From Domibacillus robiginosus (lineage in GTDB: Bacteria > Bacillota > Bacilli > Bacillales > Domibacillaceae): DNA of 41,023 bases. The stretch covers positions 1 through 41,023 of the forward strand of contig NZ_LAHL01000048.1 of assembly GCF_000966195.1 (NCBI RefSeq), given 5' to 3'. The translations under genes and the position numbers were made by a program. Positions 32,188-40,205 of this stretch are shown piece by piece. The notes under the pieces were generated by a model. It searched no databases and was not told the origin of the DNA. It saw only the letters and a program-made list of their open reading frames with translations. Numbering within the stretch: the first letter of the stretch is position 1; each line of letters starts with the position of its first letter.

Positions 32188-33447
32188 ATGGATCTCATAA
32201 CAAAAGACCTGCTTATTAATTTCTTGATTATTCTCCTTCCTTTATTTTTAATGCAGTCCTTATATCAATTAAAATATGCCTATCGTTTTGAAAATTTAAA
32301 AGAGTGGGTATTTGCTATTTTTCCTGTTCTTACTATGGTTTCCTGTATGCTATTTCCTGTTGGGATAGGTGATGGATTTAGCTGGGATCTTCGCAGAATC
32401 CCTTTTATTTTGGGCATCTTATATGGCGGGTATAAATTAGGCTTCATTCTACTGTTTTTCTTGTTCGCTATTCGTTATTTTATAGGCGGCAATGGCTTTT
32501 ATTTAACACTTATAACTATCTCGCTATTAGCTGTTTTAGTATTGTTTTTTTCCAGATATTATATGAAAATGTCCTTGAAACAAAAACTGACAACAAGTTG
32601 TTCATTGATTTTCCTTTCAGTACTGATGTCAGTCTTTTTTTCTGAAAAACTATTTGAAAGCAACATGGGAGCACGTATGTGGGTACAATACATTGTGATC
32701 AATGTTACCGGCATGTTCATTACAACACTTCTCTGGGAAGGAATTAGAAATAATTTTGAGGTATTGCAAAAACTAATGAAAACAGAGAAATTAGAAGTGG
32801 TCAGTCACCTTGCTGCAAGCATTTCTCATGAAGTGCGGAATCCCCTTACTGTAAGTAGAGGATTCATGCAGCTTTCTTCAGATGAAGAATTGTCTCCACA
32901 AGTGCGAAAATTTTATGTAGATACTGCCATCCAGGAGATGGATCGTGCTTCAGAAATCATCAATGATTATTTAACCTTTGCGAGACCGGAAATTGATAAA
33001 AAAGAAAAATTCAATGTGTTTGAGGAAATTCAAGGCGTGGCCGACATCCTTACCCCCCTGGCGAATATGAATAATACCCAATTAAAGGTATCTTCCGAAA
33101 AAAACGAATATGGTTTTGTCTTGGGAGAAAGAAAAAAGTTCGAACAGTGCCTGGTTAATATTATTAAAAATGGAATTGAATCAATGCCGGATGGTGGAAA
33201 GCTGCAAATAGATATGATCCAGCATTCATCAACTATACAGATTACTATCCGAGATGAAGGAACAGGGATGACACAGGAACAAATTAATCGTCTCGGTGAA
33301 CCGTATTTTACAACAAAATCAAAAGGGACCGGGCTTGGTATGATGGTTTCATTTAGCATTATAAAAGAAATAAACGGAAAGATCAGGGTGGAAAGTGAGA
33401 GAGGGAAAGGTACCTGTTTCACAATTGAACTCCCAGTATGTAACTGA
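32188..33447 (+). CDS. KinB-type sensor histidine kinase, second copy
   Basis: 419 residues. Membrane segments fill 8-185, with the LYT signature WDLRRIPFILGILYGGYKLG at about 66-85. HisKA box AASISHEVRNPLTVSRGF with the active histidine at 214. ATPase motifs are NIIKNGIESM, RDEGTGM, EPYFTTK and GTGLGMMVSF. About the same length and motif order as the kinase at 14751, so the two are paralogues of the KinB family and candidates for feeding Spo0F. No response regulator is adjacent. The ribosome binding site before the ATG is weak (GGTGTTG). Terminator at 33534. Confidence 0.87.
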   Translation: MDLITKDLLINFLIILLPLFLMQSLYQLKYAYRFENLKEWVFAIFPVLTMVSCMLFPVGIGDGFSWDLRRIPFILGILYGGYKLGFILLFFLFAIRYFIGGNGFYLTLITISLLAVLVLFFSRYYMKMSLKQKLTTSCSLIFLSVLMSVFFSEKLFESNMGARMWVQYIVINVTGMFITTLLWEGIRNNFEVLQKLMKTEKLEVVSHLAASISHEVRNPLTVSRGFMQLSSDEELSPQVRKFYVDTAIQEMDRASEIINDYLTFARPEIDKKEKFNVFEEIQGVADILTPLANMNNTQLKVSSEKNEYGFVLGERKKFEQCLVNIIKNGIESMPDGGKLQIDMIQHSSTIQITIRDEGTGMTQEQINRLGEPYFTTKSKGTGLGMMVSFSIIKEINGKIRVESERGKGTCFTIELPVCN

Positions 33448-33533
33448 AAAAACGAAAAATGAATTTGTAGTAAAATCTTCGCGTTTACATAAACATAAAC
33501 ATGAAAAGAAGGTTTGGCATACAGAATAGAAAC

Positions 33534-33573
33534 AAAAACCTAAGGAATTAATAAATTCCTTAGGTTTTTGTTT
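33534..33573. terminator. kinase terminator
   Basis: Stem AAAAACCTAAGGAATT / AATTCCTTAGGTTTTT with a short loop; T-rich tail on the +, A-rich on the left. Confidence 0.85.
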
Positions 33574-34271
33574 CGTGAACGATAATTTTTTGGATTGTAG
33601 TGTTAATAGGGAACTGGAACATTGTAAAAGAGAATCTATTGGTTGGAGAAGTTAAAGTGTTAAGTTCAGGAAAAAACAACGAGAAGCTAACCGTATTAAG
33701 TCCAAGCACATTATAGTCAAACCTTGCACAAGTAGTACAATGTTGAACACTTTTTTTATTTTGAGGTTTGTAGAAAACGAAACATGGACTCTATTATATC
33801 GTCCTCTCTATGAGAAAGAAGCGCCACCATTATAAATAACAGGATGATCTTTTTATTGGGTTTTATTCAGTTGTAGATGAAAATACACCTGTAGACAGAT
33901 ATACAGAACCAGATAAAAAAGTGAGAGCCGGTAGAGAATAAACAGAGGTAAAAAAGGTTATAGGAAAGAGCCAACTAAAGCCGCATCAATTTTGGGGCTA
34001 AATAGATAATTAAATTGGATATTTTTTTATGATGAACGGAGTATGTACACAGGTAAAAGCTGCTGTAAATGTGCGTATTGTTCCAGGGAAATGTATGATG
34101 TTTTTTAACTGTTAGTATCCAAGGCTTGCGATACATACAGCTTTAAGTAGACCGCGGTGCAAAACCATTCGAATTTGTTGAAAAGGTTTGTTTATAGCAG
34201 GTGCAATAGTCCAATAAAATCAATTGAAAGTGTTTTTGTTTAAATCAAAAAGCAAACAGGAGGGATGAAAG
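33574..34271. other. gene-poor stretch with a possible coding remnant
   Basis: Around 33847-33940 the + strand reads DLFIGFYSVVDENTPVDRYT then EPDKKVRAGRE and stops; no start or ribosome binding site. Otherwise nothing supported. Confidence 0.35.
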
Positions 34272-35303
34272 ATGACGTTAGGTCCACGCGTCTTTAAAAC
34301 AGGCATTGCCGTCACATTATCTTTATATATATGTTTTTTCTTACAACTTGAACCGGCTGTTTTTGCAGCAGTGGCAGCCCTTTTTACGATTCAGCCATCG
34401 ATTTACCGATCCTGGCGGCAGCTGTTGGATCAGGTAATAACAAATACCATTGGCGCTGCGGTCTCCCTTTTTTCTATTTACTTTATAGGGGACAACCCTA
34501 TTATCATCGGGCTGTTGATGATGCTCGTAATTTCATTAAGCTTGAAAATGAAAATGGAAAGCACGATTCCGCTGACGCTCGTAACAGTACTGGCTATTAT
34601 GAGCACCCCGGACAATGAAAATATCGATTTTATACTGAATCGCTTTTTGATTATTTTAGTTGGGATTGGATCTGCTTTGGTCGTCAATCTGCTTATTGTA
34701 CCACCGAATTATAAGAAAAATTATCTTGAAAAAACAACAGCAGTTTTTCAAAATATGTCATTGCTGCTGCGTACGGCCGTATCCAATGAATTAACGGAAA
34801 CGTCTTTTCACAGTCAAGGCGAAAAGTTACAGGGAGATATTCGGAAATTGGAGGATTTGTATAAAATTTTTGATGAAGAGCGTGCCAAACTATCCAAATT
34901 AAAACCGGTTGATGTGCGCGAAATTGTGGTGTTTAAACAGATGCTTAAAACACTGCAGCAGGGAGAAGAGATATTAGAGAACATTGAAGAGCATTATTTC
35001 CAGAGCGGGACAAGTGAAGAAGAAGACCGTTTGTTCGATAGTCATATTGAACAATTAATAAAGCATCATGAATATTTATTTCTGAAATATGAGGGGAAAA
35101 TAAAGCAGCAGGAAACCGATCATGAACTAAACGAGATGAAGAAAAGTGCAGCTTTTTTTGAGCGAACACTGGATATTTACAAGCAAAATAAAGACCAAAA
35201 GTTCCGGTTATTAATCATTGCTTCTTCTATTGTTGAATATTCGTTTCATCTACAGCGACTGGAACAGTTAATTGATCAATACTACAAAGTAAGAAAGAGT
35301 TAA
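34272..35303 (+). CDS. FUSC/aromatic acid exporter family membrane protein (YgaE/YqjA-like)
   Basis: 343 residues. N-terminal membrane half, about 8-145, with six segments (VFKTGIAVTLSLYICFFL, VFAAVAALFTIQPSIYRSWR, TNTIGAAVSLFSIYFIG, FLIILVGIGSALVVNLLIVP). The C-terminal 190 residues are soluble and helical (DIRKLEDLYKIFDEERAKLS and further coiled stretches). This is the layout of the short Bacillus ArAE/DUF939 proteins. Transport of aromatic acids is shown for distant E. coli relatives (AaeB) only. AGGAGGG precedes the ATG. Own terminator at 35354. Confidence 0.85.
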   Translation: MTLGPRVFKTGIAVTLSLYICFFLQLEPAVFAAVAALFTIQPSIYRSWRQLLDQVITNTIGAAVSLFSIYFIGDNPIIIGLLMMLVISLSLKMKMESTIPLTLVTVLAIMSTPDNENIDFILNRFLIILVGIGSALVVNLLIVPPNYKKNYLEKTTAVFQNMSLLLRTAVSNELTETSFHSQGEKLQGDIRKLEDLYKIFDEERAKLSKLKPVDVREIVVFKQMLKTLQQGEEILENIEEHYFQSGTSEEEDRLFDSHIEQLIKHHEYLFLKYEGKIKQQETDHELNEMKKSAAFFERTLDIYKQNKDQKFRLLIIASSIVEYSFHLQRLEQLIDQYYKVRKS

Positions 35304-35353
35304 AGAAAAGGAAGTAAACGTTTGGTCTAATTAAAATCAACTTGAAATAAGCG

Positions 35354-35391
35354 GAAGAACAGCTGTGATTGAAGCAGCTGTTCTTCATTTT
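35354..35391 (+). terminator. terminator of the FUSC gene
   Basis: GAAGAACAGCTG / CAGCTGTTCTTC with a nine-base loop, followed by ATTTTAATTT. Confidence 0.8.
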
Positions 35392-35650
35392 AATTTAAAA
35401 AGAAGATGATATAAGTTGAATAAATGATTTTTCATAACTTTTCCGAAAAGCAGCAGCCAGCCCGCAGCCCATTACGCTGCTTTTTTAACGGGATTTCTCT
35501 CCTGATACTAAACAGCGAATGTAAAAAGCTTGACTCAAATTATATAGGATTATTCTTTAATAGGCCCTATTTTTTTTATAAAAGACTGAATTGTTTAACT
35601 TCGGAGGGTAAATTTAACACTCAAACTAGCATAAATATTCAAAAAAGTCC

Positions 35651-35679
35651 TTGTCAAAACATGTCGACTGGACTACAAT
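35651..35679 (+). promoter_or_regulatory. sigma-A promoter of the glutamine synthetase gene
   Basis: TTGTCA, 17-base spacer, TACAAT, about 50 bases before the ATG. I see no clear GlnR/TnrA 17-mer (TGTNAN7TNACA) next to it; TGTGATATTACA at 35692 is too short to fit. Confidence 0.65.
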
Positions 35680-35730
35680 CAAAATAACAGATGTGATATT
35701 ACATAACGCAAATACGGAGGAAAAGATGAC

Positions 35731-37089
35731 ATGACAGAATTACTTGTTTCAAATACAACAGAAGCAGCTTTAGAACAAATTAAAGAAACAATCAAAACAA
35801 AAAATGTTGAATTATTACACTTACAGTTTGTAGATATTGAAGGAATCCTAAAGCATGTCACGGTTACAGTTGAACAATTAGAGGATGTAGTAGAAGGCAA
35901 AATGATGTTTGATGGTTCGTCTATTAAAGGTTTTTCTGCCATCAACAACTCGGATCTTTATCTTCAACCAGATCTAAATACATTTGCAGTTCTTCCCTGG
36001 ACAGAAGAAGAGGGTTACGCTGAAGCGCGTTTCCTTTGCTCTGCAGTAAACCCAGATGGTACGTTGTTTGAAGGAGATACTCGTAACGTATTAAAGAAAA
36101 CAGTGGATCGTGCAGCCGAACAGGGCTATTCAATTTCAGTTGGTCCCGAACTAGAATTTTTCTTGTTCAATGCAGACGAAAATGGAAACCCAACGACTGA
36201 ATTATCAGACAGCGGTTCTTACTTTGAACCGTCTCCAAAAGATCTTGGCGAGCGTGTGCGTTTAGAAATTTATCGTGCATTAAAAGCGATGGGCTTCACT
36301 ATTGAAGCATCGCACCATGAAGTTGCTCAAGGTCAGCATGAACTTAGCTTCAAGTACGCAGATGCATTAGGGGCGGCGGACAAAGCGACTACGTATAAAT
36401 GGGTCGTTAAAACAGTTGCTCAAAAATTCGGACTGCATGCTACATTTATGCCGAAACCAGTGTTTGGAATTAACGGTTCTGGTATGCACGTAAATATGTC
36501 ATTCTTTAAAAACGGTGAAAACGCATTTTTTGATTCTTCCGATGAGTTGCAATTATCAAAAGAAGCATACCACTTTATTGCCGGTTTACTAGAAAATGTG
36601 AAGAACTTTGTGGCCGTAACAAACCCGTTAGTAAACTCTTACAAGCGTTTAGTTCCGGGCTACGAAGCACCATGCTACCTTGCCTGGTCTGCTTCTAACC
36701 GTTCAGCTCTTATTCGTATTCCAGCGAAAAGAGGTCTTGCAACGCGTGTAGAACTACGCTGCCCAGATCCGTCATCTAATCCTTACTTAACATTTGCAGT
36801 CATTGCTTCTGCAGGCTTGGATGGAATTGAGAAAGAATTAGAAGCGCCAGCATCAGTAAACGAAGATATCTTCCACATGACGGAAGAACAAAGAGCGTCT
36901 GCTGGCATTGAAAGCCTTCCTGGCAGCTTACAAGAAGCGGTAGCAGCATTAGAAGCAGGCGATATTGCTGTTAAAACATTAGGGGAACACGTATATAACG
37001 AATATGTTTCTATGAAAAAATCAGAATGGGACAGCTACCGTACAGCTGTTCATTCATGGGAAATTCAAAACTACCATTCTAAATTCTAA
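35731..37089 (+). CDS. glnA: glutamine synthetase, type I (GSI-alpha)
   Basis: 452 residues. Catalyses ATP-dependent amidation of glutamate with ammonia; forms a dodecamer. Family motifs: MFDGSSIKGF (59-68), PELEFFLF, ASHHEVAQGQHELSFKYAD, KPVFGINGSGMHVNMS (ATP site), VNSYKRLVPGYEAPCYLAWS, RSALIRIPAKRG. No adenylylation Tyr-loop, consistent with GSI-alpha. About 8 residues longer at the N-terminus than B. subtilis GlnA. Where B. subtilis has GFVRIEESD, this has GFSAINNSD, so the feedback-inhibition Arg62 is Ala here (residue 70). No glnR precedes it, unlike the usual glnRA operon, suggesting a second, differently regulated enzyme. GGAGG lies 10 bases before the ATG. Confidence 0.93.
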   Translation: MTELLVSNTTEAALEQIKETIKTKNVELLHLQFVDIEGILKHVTVTVEQLEDVVEGKMMFDGSSIKGFSAINNSDLYLQPDLNTFAVLPWTEEEGYAEARFLCSAVNPDGTLFEGDTRNVLKKTVDRAAEQGYSISVGPELEFFLFNADENGNPTTELSDSGSYFEPSPKDLGERVRLEIYRALKAMGFTIEASHHEVAQGQHELSFKYADALGAADKATTYKWVVKTVAQKFGLHATFMPKPVFGINGSGMHVNMSFFKNGENAFFDSSDELQLSKEAYHFIAGLLENVKNFVAVTNPLVNSYKRLVPGYEAPCYLAWSASNRSALIRIPAKRGLATRVELRCPDPSSNPYLTFAVIASAGLDGIEKELEAPASVNEDIFHMTEEQRASAGIESLPGSLQEAVAALEAGDIAVKTLGEHVYNEYVSMKKSEWDSYRTAVHSWEIQNYHSKF

Positions 37090-37121
37090 TAAAAAGCAGG
37101 CTGCAGCCTGAATTTTTTCAA

Positions 37122-37168
37122 AATAACCCTTCATGCTACCTTTTTGGTAAAGTGGAGGGTTATTTTTT
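37122..37168 (+). terminator. glutamine synthetase terminator
   Basis: AATAACCCT / AGGGTTATT with an inner CTACC/GGTA helix and T6. A second palindrome, CAGGCTGCAGCCTG then AATTTTTT, lies just before it at 37098-37118. Confidence 0.8.
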
Positions 37169-37275
37169 GCCATTGTAGTAAGTCAGTAAGTCGCTTTCGT
37201 GATTAGCAGTGCAGGTTACAAGCAGCTTATAAAAAAACTGCAACCTACTTTTATCGATTGCAGCTTTTGGATTAT

Positions 37276-37749
37276 TTAACGATGCTGGACAGGTATTTCT
37301 TCGCGGGAGCGCTTGTTTCCTTTATAGATAAAATAAAGTGCGATGATCATAAATAGTAAGGAAAAAGCACGTTTTGTATCTAACGGTATTACTAAACTAT
37401 TAAACCAGCCAAAATTGTCAATCACGATACCAATGACCAGCTGACCGATGATTCCGGCAATATTGGTTGCGATGACTCCGATCCTTGGAACAGCTATGAC
37501 CGTTAAAAGCAAGTACAAAGTCCCCAAAAAAGCAGCGCTTAATTGCCATTTAGGTGCTTCTAGTAATGCAAGAATATTTCCCTGGCCGAAAAAAAGAATA
37601 AAAATGGCAAGAAACATAGTCCCTGTTGCAAAAGTTAAAAATGTTGTTTCGATTGTTCCGGTTTTTCGACTCAATGTGCCATTGATAGACGATTGTGCAC
37701 TTAATGTAATACCGCCTAAAAAGGTAAATAAAATCATAAATGTTCCCAT
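37276..37749 (-). CDS. YdcZ-family DMT transporter subunit (DUF606), second gene
   Basis: 157 residues, five membrane segments (LFTFLGGITLSAQSSINGTL, TFATGTMFLAIFILFFGQG, AAFLGTLYLLLTVIAVPRIG, GIIGQLVIGIVIDNFGW, LLFMIIALYFIYKG). YdcZ/DUF606 proteins are half-size DMT transporters, often in pairs that may form a heterodimer. AGGAGG overlaps the end of the upstream partner gene, so the two are coupled. Substrate unknown; regulated, by inference, by the ArsR protein encoded next to the pair. Confidence 0.85.
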   Translation of the reverse strand: MGTFMILFTFLGGITLSAQSSINGTLSRKTGTIETTFLTFATGTMFLAIFILFFGQGNILALLEAPKWQLSAAFLGTLYLLLTVIAVPRIGVIATNIAGIIGQLVIGIVIDNFGWFNSLVIPLDTKRAFSLLFMIIALYFIYKGNKRSREEIPVQHR

Positions 37750-37761
37750 TTTTCAGACCTC

Positions 37762-38190
37762 CTAGTTAACTAAAACAAGCGCTATAATCATTGAAATAAC
37801 GGCAAATATTTTTTCTTTATTGATTTTAAGTTTTTTGCTGCCAAGCCAGCCGTAGTGTTCAATAATCATGCTCATGACCATTTGACCAATAATAACTGCA
37901 ACCATGGTGATCCCAACACCAACAAAAGGAACACTAATTACAATGGATGTTAAATAAACAACTCCTAAGAGTCCACCAAGCAATGACCATTTAGGGGCTT
38001 CAGCCGTATGTGAAAGTTTACCCTTCCCGAAGAATATCCATAGTAACCCCATGATAATGGAACCCATAAAGAAGTTATAAAAACTGGTTTCAAGCTGTCC
38101 GATTGTTTTTCCCAATTCGCCGTAGATCGCTCCTTCAAAACTAAGTGCTGCTCCCGCTAATAACGCAAGTATATAGGCAAAATAACGCAT
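37762..38190 (-). CDS. YdcZ-family DMT transporter subunit (DUF606), first gene
   Basis: 142 residues, five membrane segments (YILALLAGAALSFEGAIYG, FFMGSIIMGLLWIFFGKGK, LLGGLLGVVYLTSIVISVPF, VIIGQMVMSMIIEHYGW, VISMIIALVLVN). Start is ATG 38190: the earlier in-frame ATG at 38208 lies inside the ribosome binding site ATGAGGAGG. Shares about the same layout as its partner (PKWSLLGGLLG versus PKWQLSAAFLG). Operator-like ATATCT-8-CGATAT at 38225-38244 lies upstream. Confidence 0.85.
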   Translation of the reverse strand: MRYFAYILALLAGAALSFEGAIYGELGKTIGQLETSFYNFFMGSIIMGLLWIFFGKGKLSHTAEAPKWSLLGGLLGVVYLTSIVISVPFVGVGITMVAVIIGQMVMSMIIEHYGWLGSKKLKINKEKIFAVISMIIALVLVN

Positions 38191-38224
38191 GAAAGAAATC
38201 CTCCTCATTAATTTATTTATATAT

Positions 38225-38244
38225 ATATCTAGAAAAATCGATAT
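38225..38244. promoter_or_regulatory. ArsR operator candidate in front of the YdcZ pair
   Basis: ATATCT - 8 bases - CGATAT, one mismatch from the perfect site at 38602-38621. Confidence 0.6.
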
Positions 38245-38274
38245 AAGGTGCCGAAAAAACAGAAATCAGCTAAA

Positions 38275-38589
38275 TTAGATTTCCGTTTGAAAATATTCAG
38301 CCAACTGACGTATAAAATCCTCGTTTCGCCGATAATAGGTCCACTGACCATAGCGAACGGATTCAAGCAGACCGGCTTTCTGCATCATGTTTAAGTAGTG
38401 GGAAACCGTAGATTGAGAAGCTTTAGCTTTTTCCTGAATATCTCCTACACATACTCCCCCTTTGATACTAACCTCCTTCGGAAGATGAGCGCCTTGTTTA
38501 GGGAAATGCTTCTCTGGTTCCTTCAGCCACTGTAAAATGTTAAGTCGAGTTTCATTTGATAACGCCTTAAATACATCAATTAATTCCAT
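38275..38589 (-). CDS. ArsR family transcriptional regulator
   Basis: 104 residues, one winged helix: ALSNETRLNILQWL (about 9-22), VGDIQEKAKASQSTVSHYL (recognition helix, about 48-66), KAGLLESVRYGQWTYYRRN (wing). One Cys (GGVCVGDIQ) lies before the HTH, not in the CxC metal site of ArsR/CadC, so a metal-sensing role is doubtful. ATG has no strong ribosome binding site (ATGGACT upstream). Together with matching palindromes before itself and before the YdcZ pair, it probably represses both units. Confidence 0.85.
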   Translation of the reverse strand: MELIDVFKALSNETRLNILQWLKEPEKHFPKQGAHLPKEVSIKGGVCVGDIQEKAKASQSTVSHYLNMMQKAGLLESVRYGQWTYYRRNEDFIRQLAEYFQTEI

Positions 38590-38601
38590 AGTCCATATTG
38601 T

Positions 38602-38621
38602 ATATCGCTTTTTTTCGATAT
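38602..38621. promoter_or_regulatory. ArsR autoregulatory operator candidate
   Basis: Perfect ATATCG - 8 bases - CGATAT, 13 bases upstream of the ArsR start codon. The ATATCG arm overlaps a possible -10 (TATACA on the minus strand). Confidence 0.65.
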
Positions 38622-38859
38622 GTCAATTGAAAGTGTTTAAAGCTTATCCTAATTCAGTACTGTCGCTTTTCCTATTATCAAGTAAATAGATCGATGTGGG
38701 GGGAGCTATTCGAAAGGAGCTAGGCAAATCTGGCGCAATTTTTACGATTTCAGGATGAAACTATATTAAATACCCAGGGTTTTGTTAAGGGATATTCTAT
38801 TTATAATATTATCTTTTATGGGTCTGATTATTGTTTAAAATAAATCATCTACAAAAGGG

Positions 38860-39090
38860 TGAGATTACAGCGGATAAAAATCCAGTTCAAAATACAGCAG
38901 AAGAAAAAGAAAAACTCCCAGAGGTAGATGCGCATTTCTATTGAGCATGGTAAAGAAGTAAAAGCGTTATATGCGTATTATACAGAAATACCTGACAACT
39001 ATGGAGAACAGGAATTTTGCCAAAATTGCAGGCCGCCAATTTAGATGGAACAGTAACAGACGTAATCAACACGCTTAAGGTGCAGGTGAA
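38860..39090 (+). pseudogene. multiply frameshifted remnant, unidentified
   Basis: Three coherent pieces in successive frames: GEITADKNPVQNTAEEKEKL then PEVDA; RISIEHGKEVKALYAYYTEI then PDNYGEQ; PKLQAANLDGTVTDVINTLK then VQVNEKL. They look like one hydrophilic protein of about 75 residues broken twice. No family recognised. The rest of 38622-39409 has no gene apart from the hairpin at 39185. Confidence 0.45.
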
Positions 39091-39184
39091 TGAAAAGTTG
39101 TGTGATGGTCTTCAGACAATACAAAGTTAATTTTCATGAAAATAAGGAAAGCAATGCAAGGAAGAGAGAGATAAGTTACATGAG

Positions 39185-39220
39185 AAACGCCCTGGAATCT
39201 AAAGGTCGGGGGCGTTTTTT
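39185..39220 (+). terminator. CCTGG-loop hairpin, family member 4
   Basis: AAACGCCC / GGGGCGTTT around CTGGAATCTAAAGGTC, then T6, GGCTGCTCTCGCTTTCG. Loop and tail resemble 2229-2270. It works well as a terminator by shape. No intact gene precedes it. Confidence 0.65.
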
Positions 39221-39409
39221 GGCTGCTCTCGCTTTCGCCTATGTTACATTTTTTTGCGTGCACTTAAACGGGGGTTATCATCCGTCTACTGGGCCAATCA
39301 GACAGATTAGTCGTCTCGCAGAATGCAGCTAAGCTTACTTGCATCCCCACAAAAGCCAGTACATTTCCTGTTGAGTGTCATCTTTAATTGACTTCATGCA
39401 TAGTCTATA

Positions 39410-39443
39410 TTACATCGTGTAAAGCATGCTTTACATCATGTAA
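39410..39443. promoter_or_regulatory. tandem palindromic operator
   Basis: Two copies of TTACATCRTGTAA (39410-39422 with G, 39431-39443 with A), whose centres are 21 bases apart, i.e. two helical turns. They lie 27 bases before the membrane-protein gene and downstream of TTGACT (39388), so a bound protein would block its promoter or initiation. Confidence 0.65.
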
Positions 39444-39470
39444 AAGTCGATATACAAGGAGTGATCACTT

Positions 39471-39917
39471 ATGACTTATCAAGAAAAAAAAAGCATTGTA
39501 TCATTGATCAGCGTTATTCTCATTTTCGGCTCTTTTTGTTTGTACATGTACCCGCAGCATCCTGAGGGAGGACTCGGGTCGAGCGAAACTTTACGTTATT
39601 GGGGTTCTTTTGTTCTTATTTTAACACTGGTTTCCATAGTCGCGCACATTGTAATCAGCATTATGTTTAACATTATCTTTAGAATAACGACTAAAGAAAA
39701 GGAGCCAGCATTTGCGGATGAACTGGATAAGTTCATTGAACTGAAAGCACACCGAAATTCTTTTTTTATATTTATTATCGGTTTTCTTCTGGCCATGGGA
39801 TCACTGATCATCTATCAGCCGTCACAAATGATGTTTGTCATCCTGATCATTTCAGGGTTTCTTTCCGATGTGACCGGCTCCTTTACCAAGCTTTATCATT
39901 ATCGGAAAGGATTTTAA
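39471..39917 (+). CDS. four-helix membrane protein, unknown family
   Basis: 148 residues with four hydrophobic segments: about 9-27 (IVSLISVILIFGSFCLYMYP), 44-70 (FVLILTLVSIVAHIVISIM), 96-113 (SFFIFIIGFLLAMGSLIIYQ) and 117-135. A charged cytosolic loop lies between 2 and 3 (TTKEKEPAFADELDKFIELK). AAGGAG lies 9 bases before the ATG. It is followed after one base by an XRE regulator, a common pairing of small membrane protein plus 70-residue XRE in Bacillaceae. Role unknown. Confidence 0.8.
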   Translation: MTYQEKKSIVSLISVILIFGSFCLYMYPQHPEGGLGSSETLRYWGSFVLILTLVSIVAHIVISIMFNIIFRITTKEKEPAFADELDKFIELKAHRNSFFIFIIGFLLAMGSLIIYQPSQMMFVILIISGFLSDVTGSFTKLYHYRKGF

Positions 39918-39918
39918 T

Positions 39919-40143
39919 ATGGGCAAGCATCTTGTCGGCAATCACATACGAAAATTACGATTCAATCACAATGAAATGACCCAGCAGCAATTGGCTGACC
40001 TAGCGGGCGTAACGAGACAGACTATCGTATCGCTAGAGAAGGGGAACTACTCTCCATCTCTAGAACTGGCTTTTCGGATTGCACGCGCCTTTAACTTATC
40101 GCTAGAAGAAGTATTTTTTTATGGTGACAACATAAAACCATAA
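39919..40143 (+). CDS. XRE family regulator, single HTH (74 residues)
   Basis: HTH at about 8-62: IRKLRFNHNEMTQQQLADLA, GVTRQTIVSLEKGNYSPSLE, LAFRIARAFNLSLEEVF. This is the compact single-domain XRE type typical of Bacillaceae (about 65-75 residues). Its ATG begins one base after the stop of the membrane-protein gene; no separate promoter. It is the best candidate to bind the tandem palindromes at 39410-39443. Confidence 0.88.
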   Translation: MGKHLVGNHIRKLRFNHNEMTQQQLADLAGVTRQTIVSLEKGNYSPSLELAFRIARAFNLSLEEVFFYGDNIKP

Positions 40144-40205
40144 AAATGGTGACCGTCTGTCTCTGCTTTACTGTTTATGAATTTATGGAAAGAAGGGAAG
40201 AAAAA

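Noticed and set aside
35692-35708. TGTGATATTACATAACG as a TnrA/GlnR site before glutamine synthetase.
   Set aside because: The TGT...ACA arms are too close; it does not fit the 17-base TGTNAN7TNACA form.
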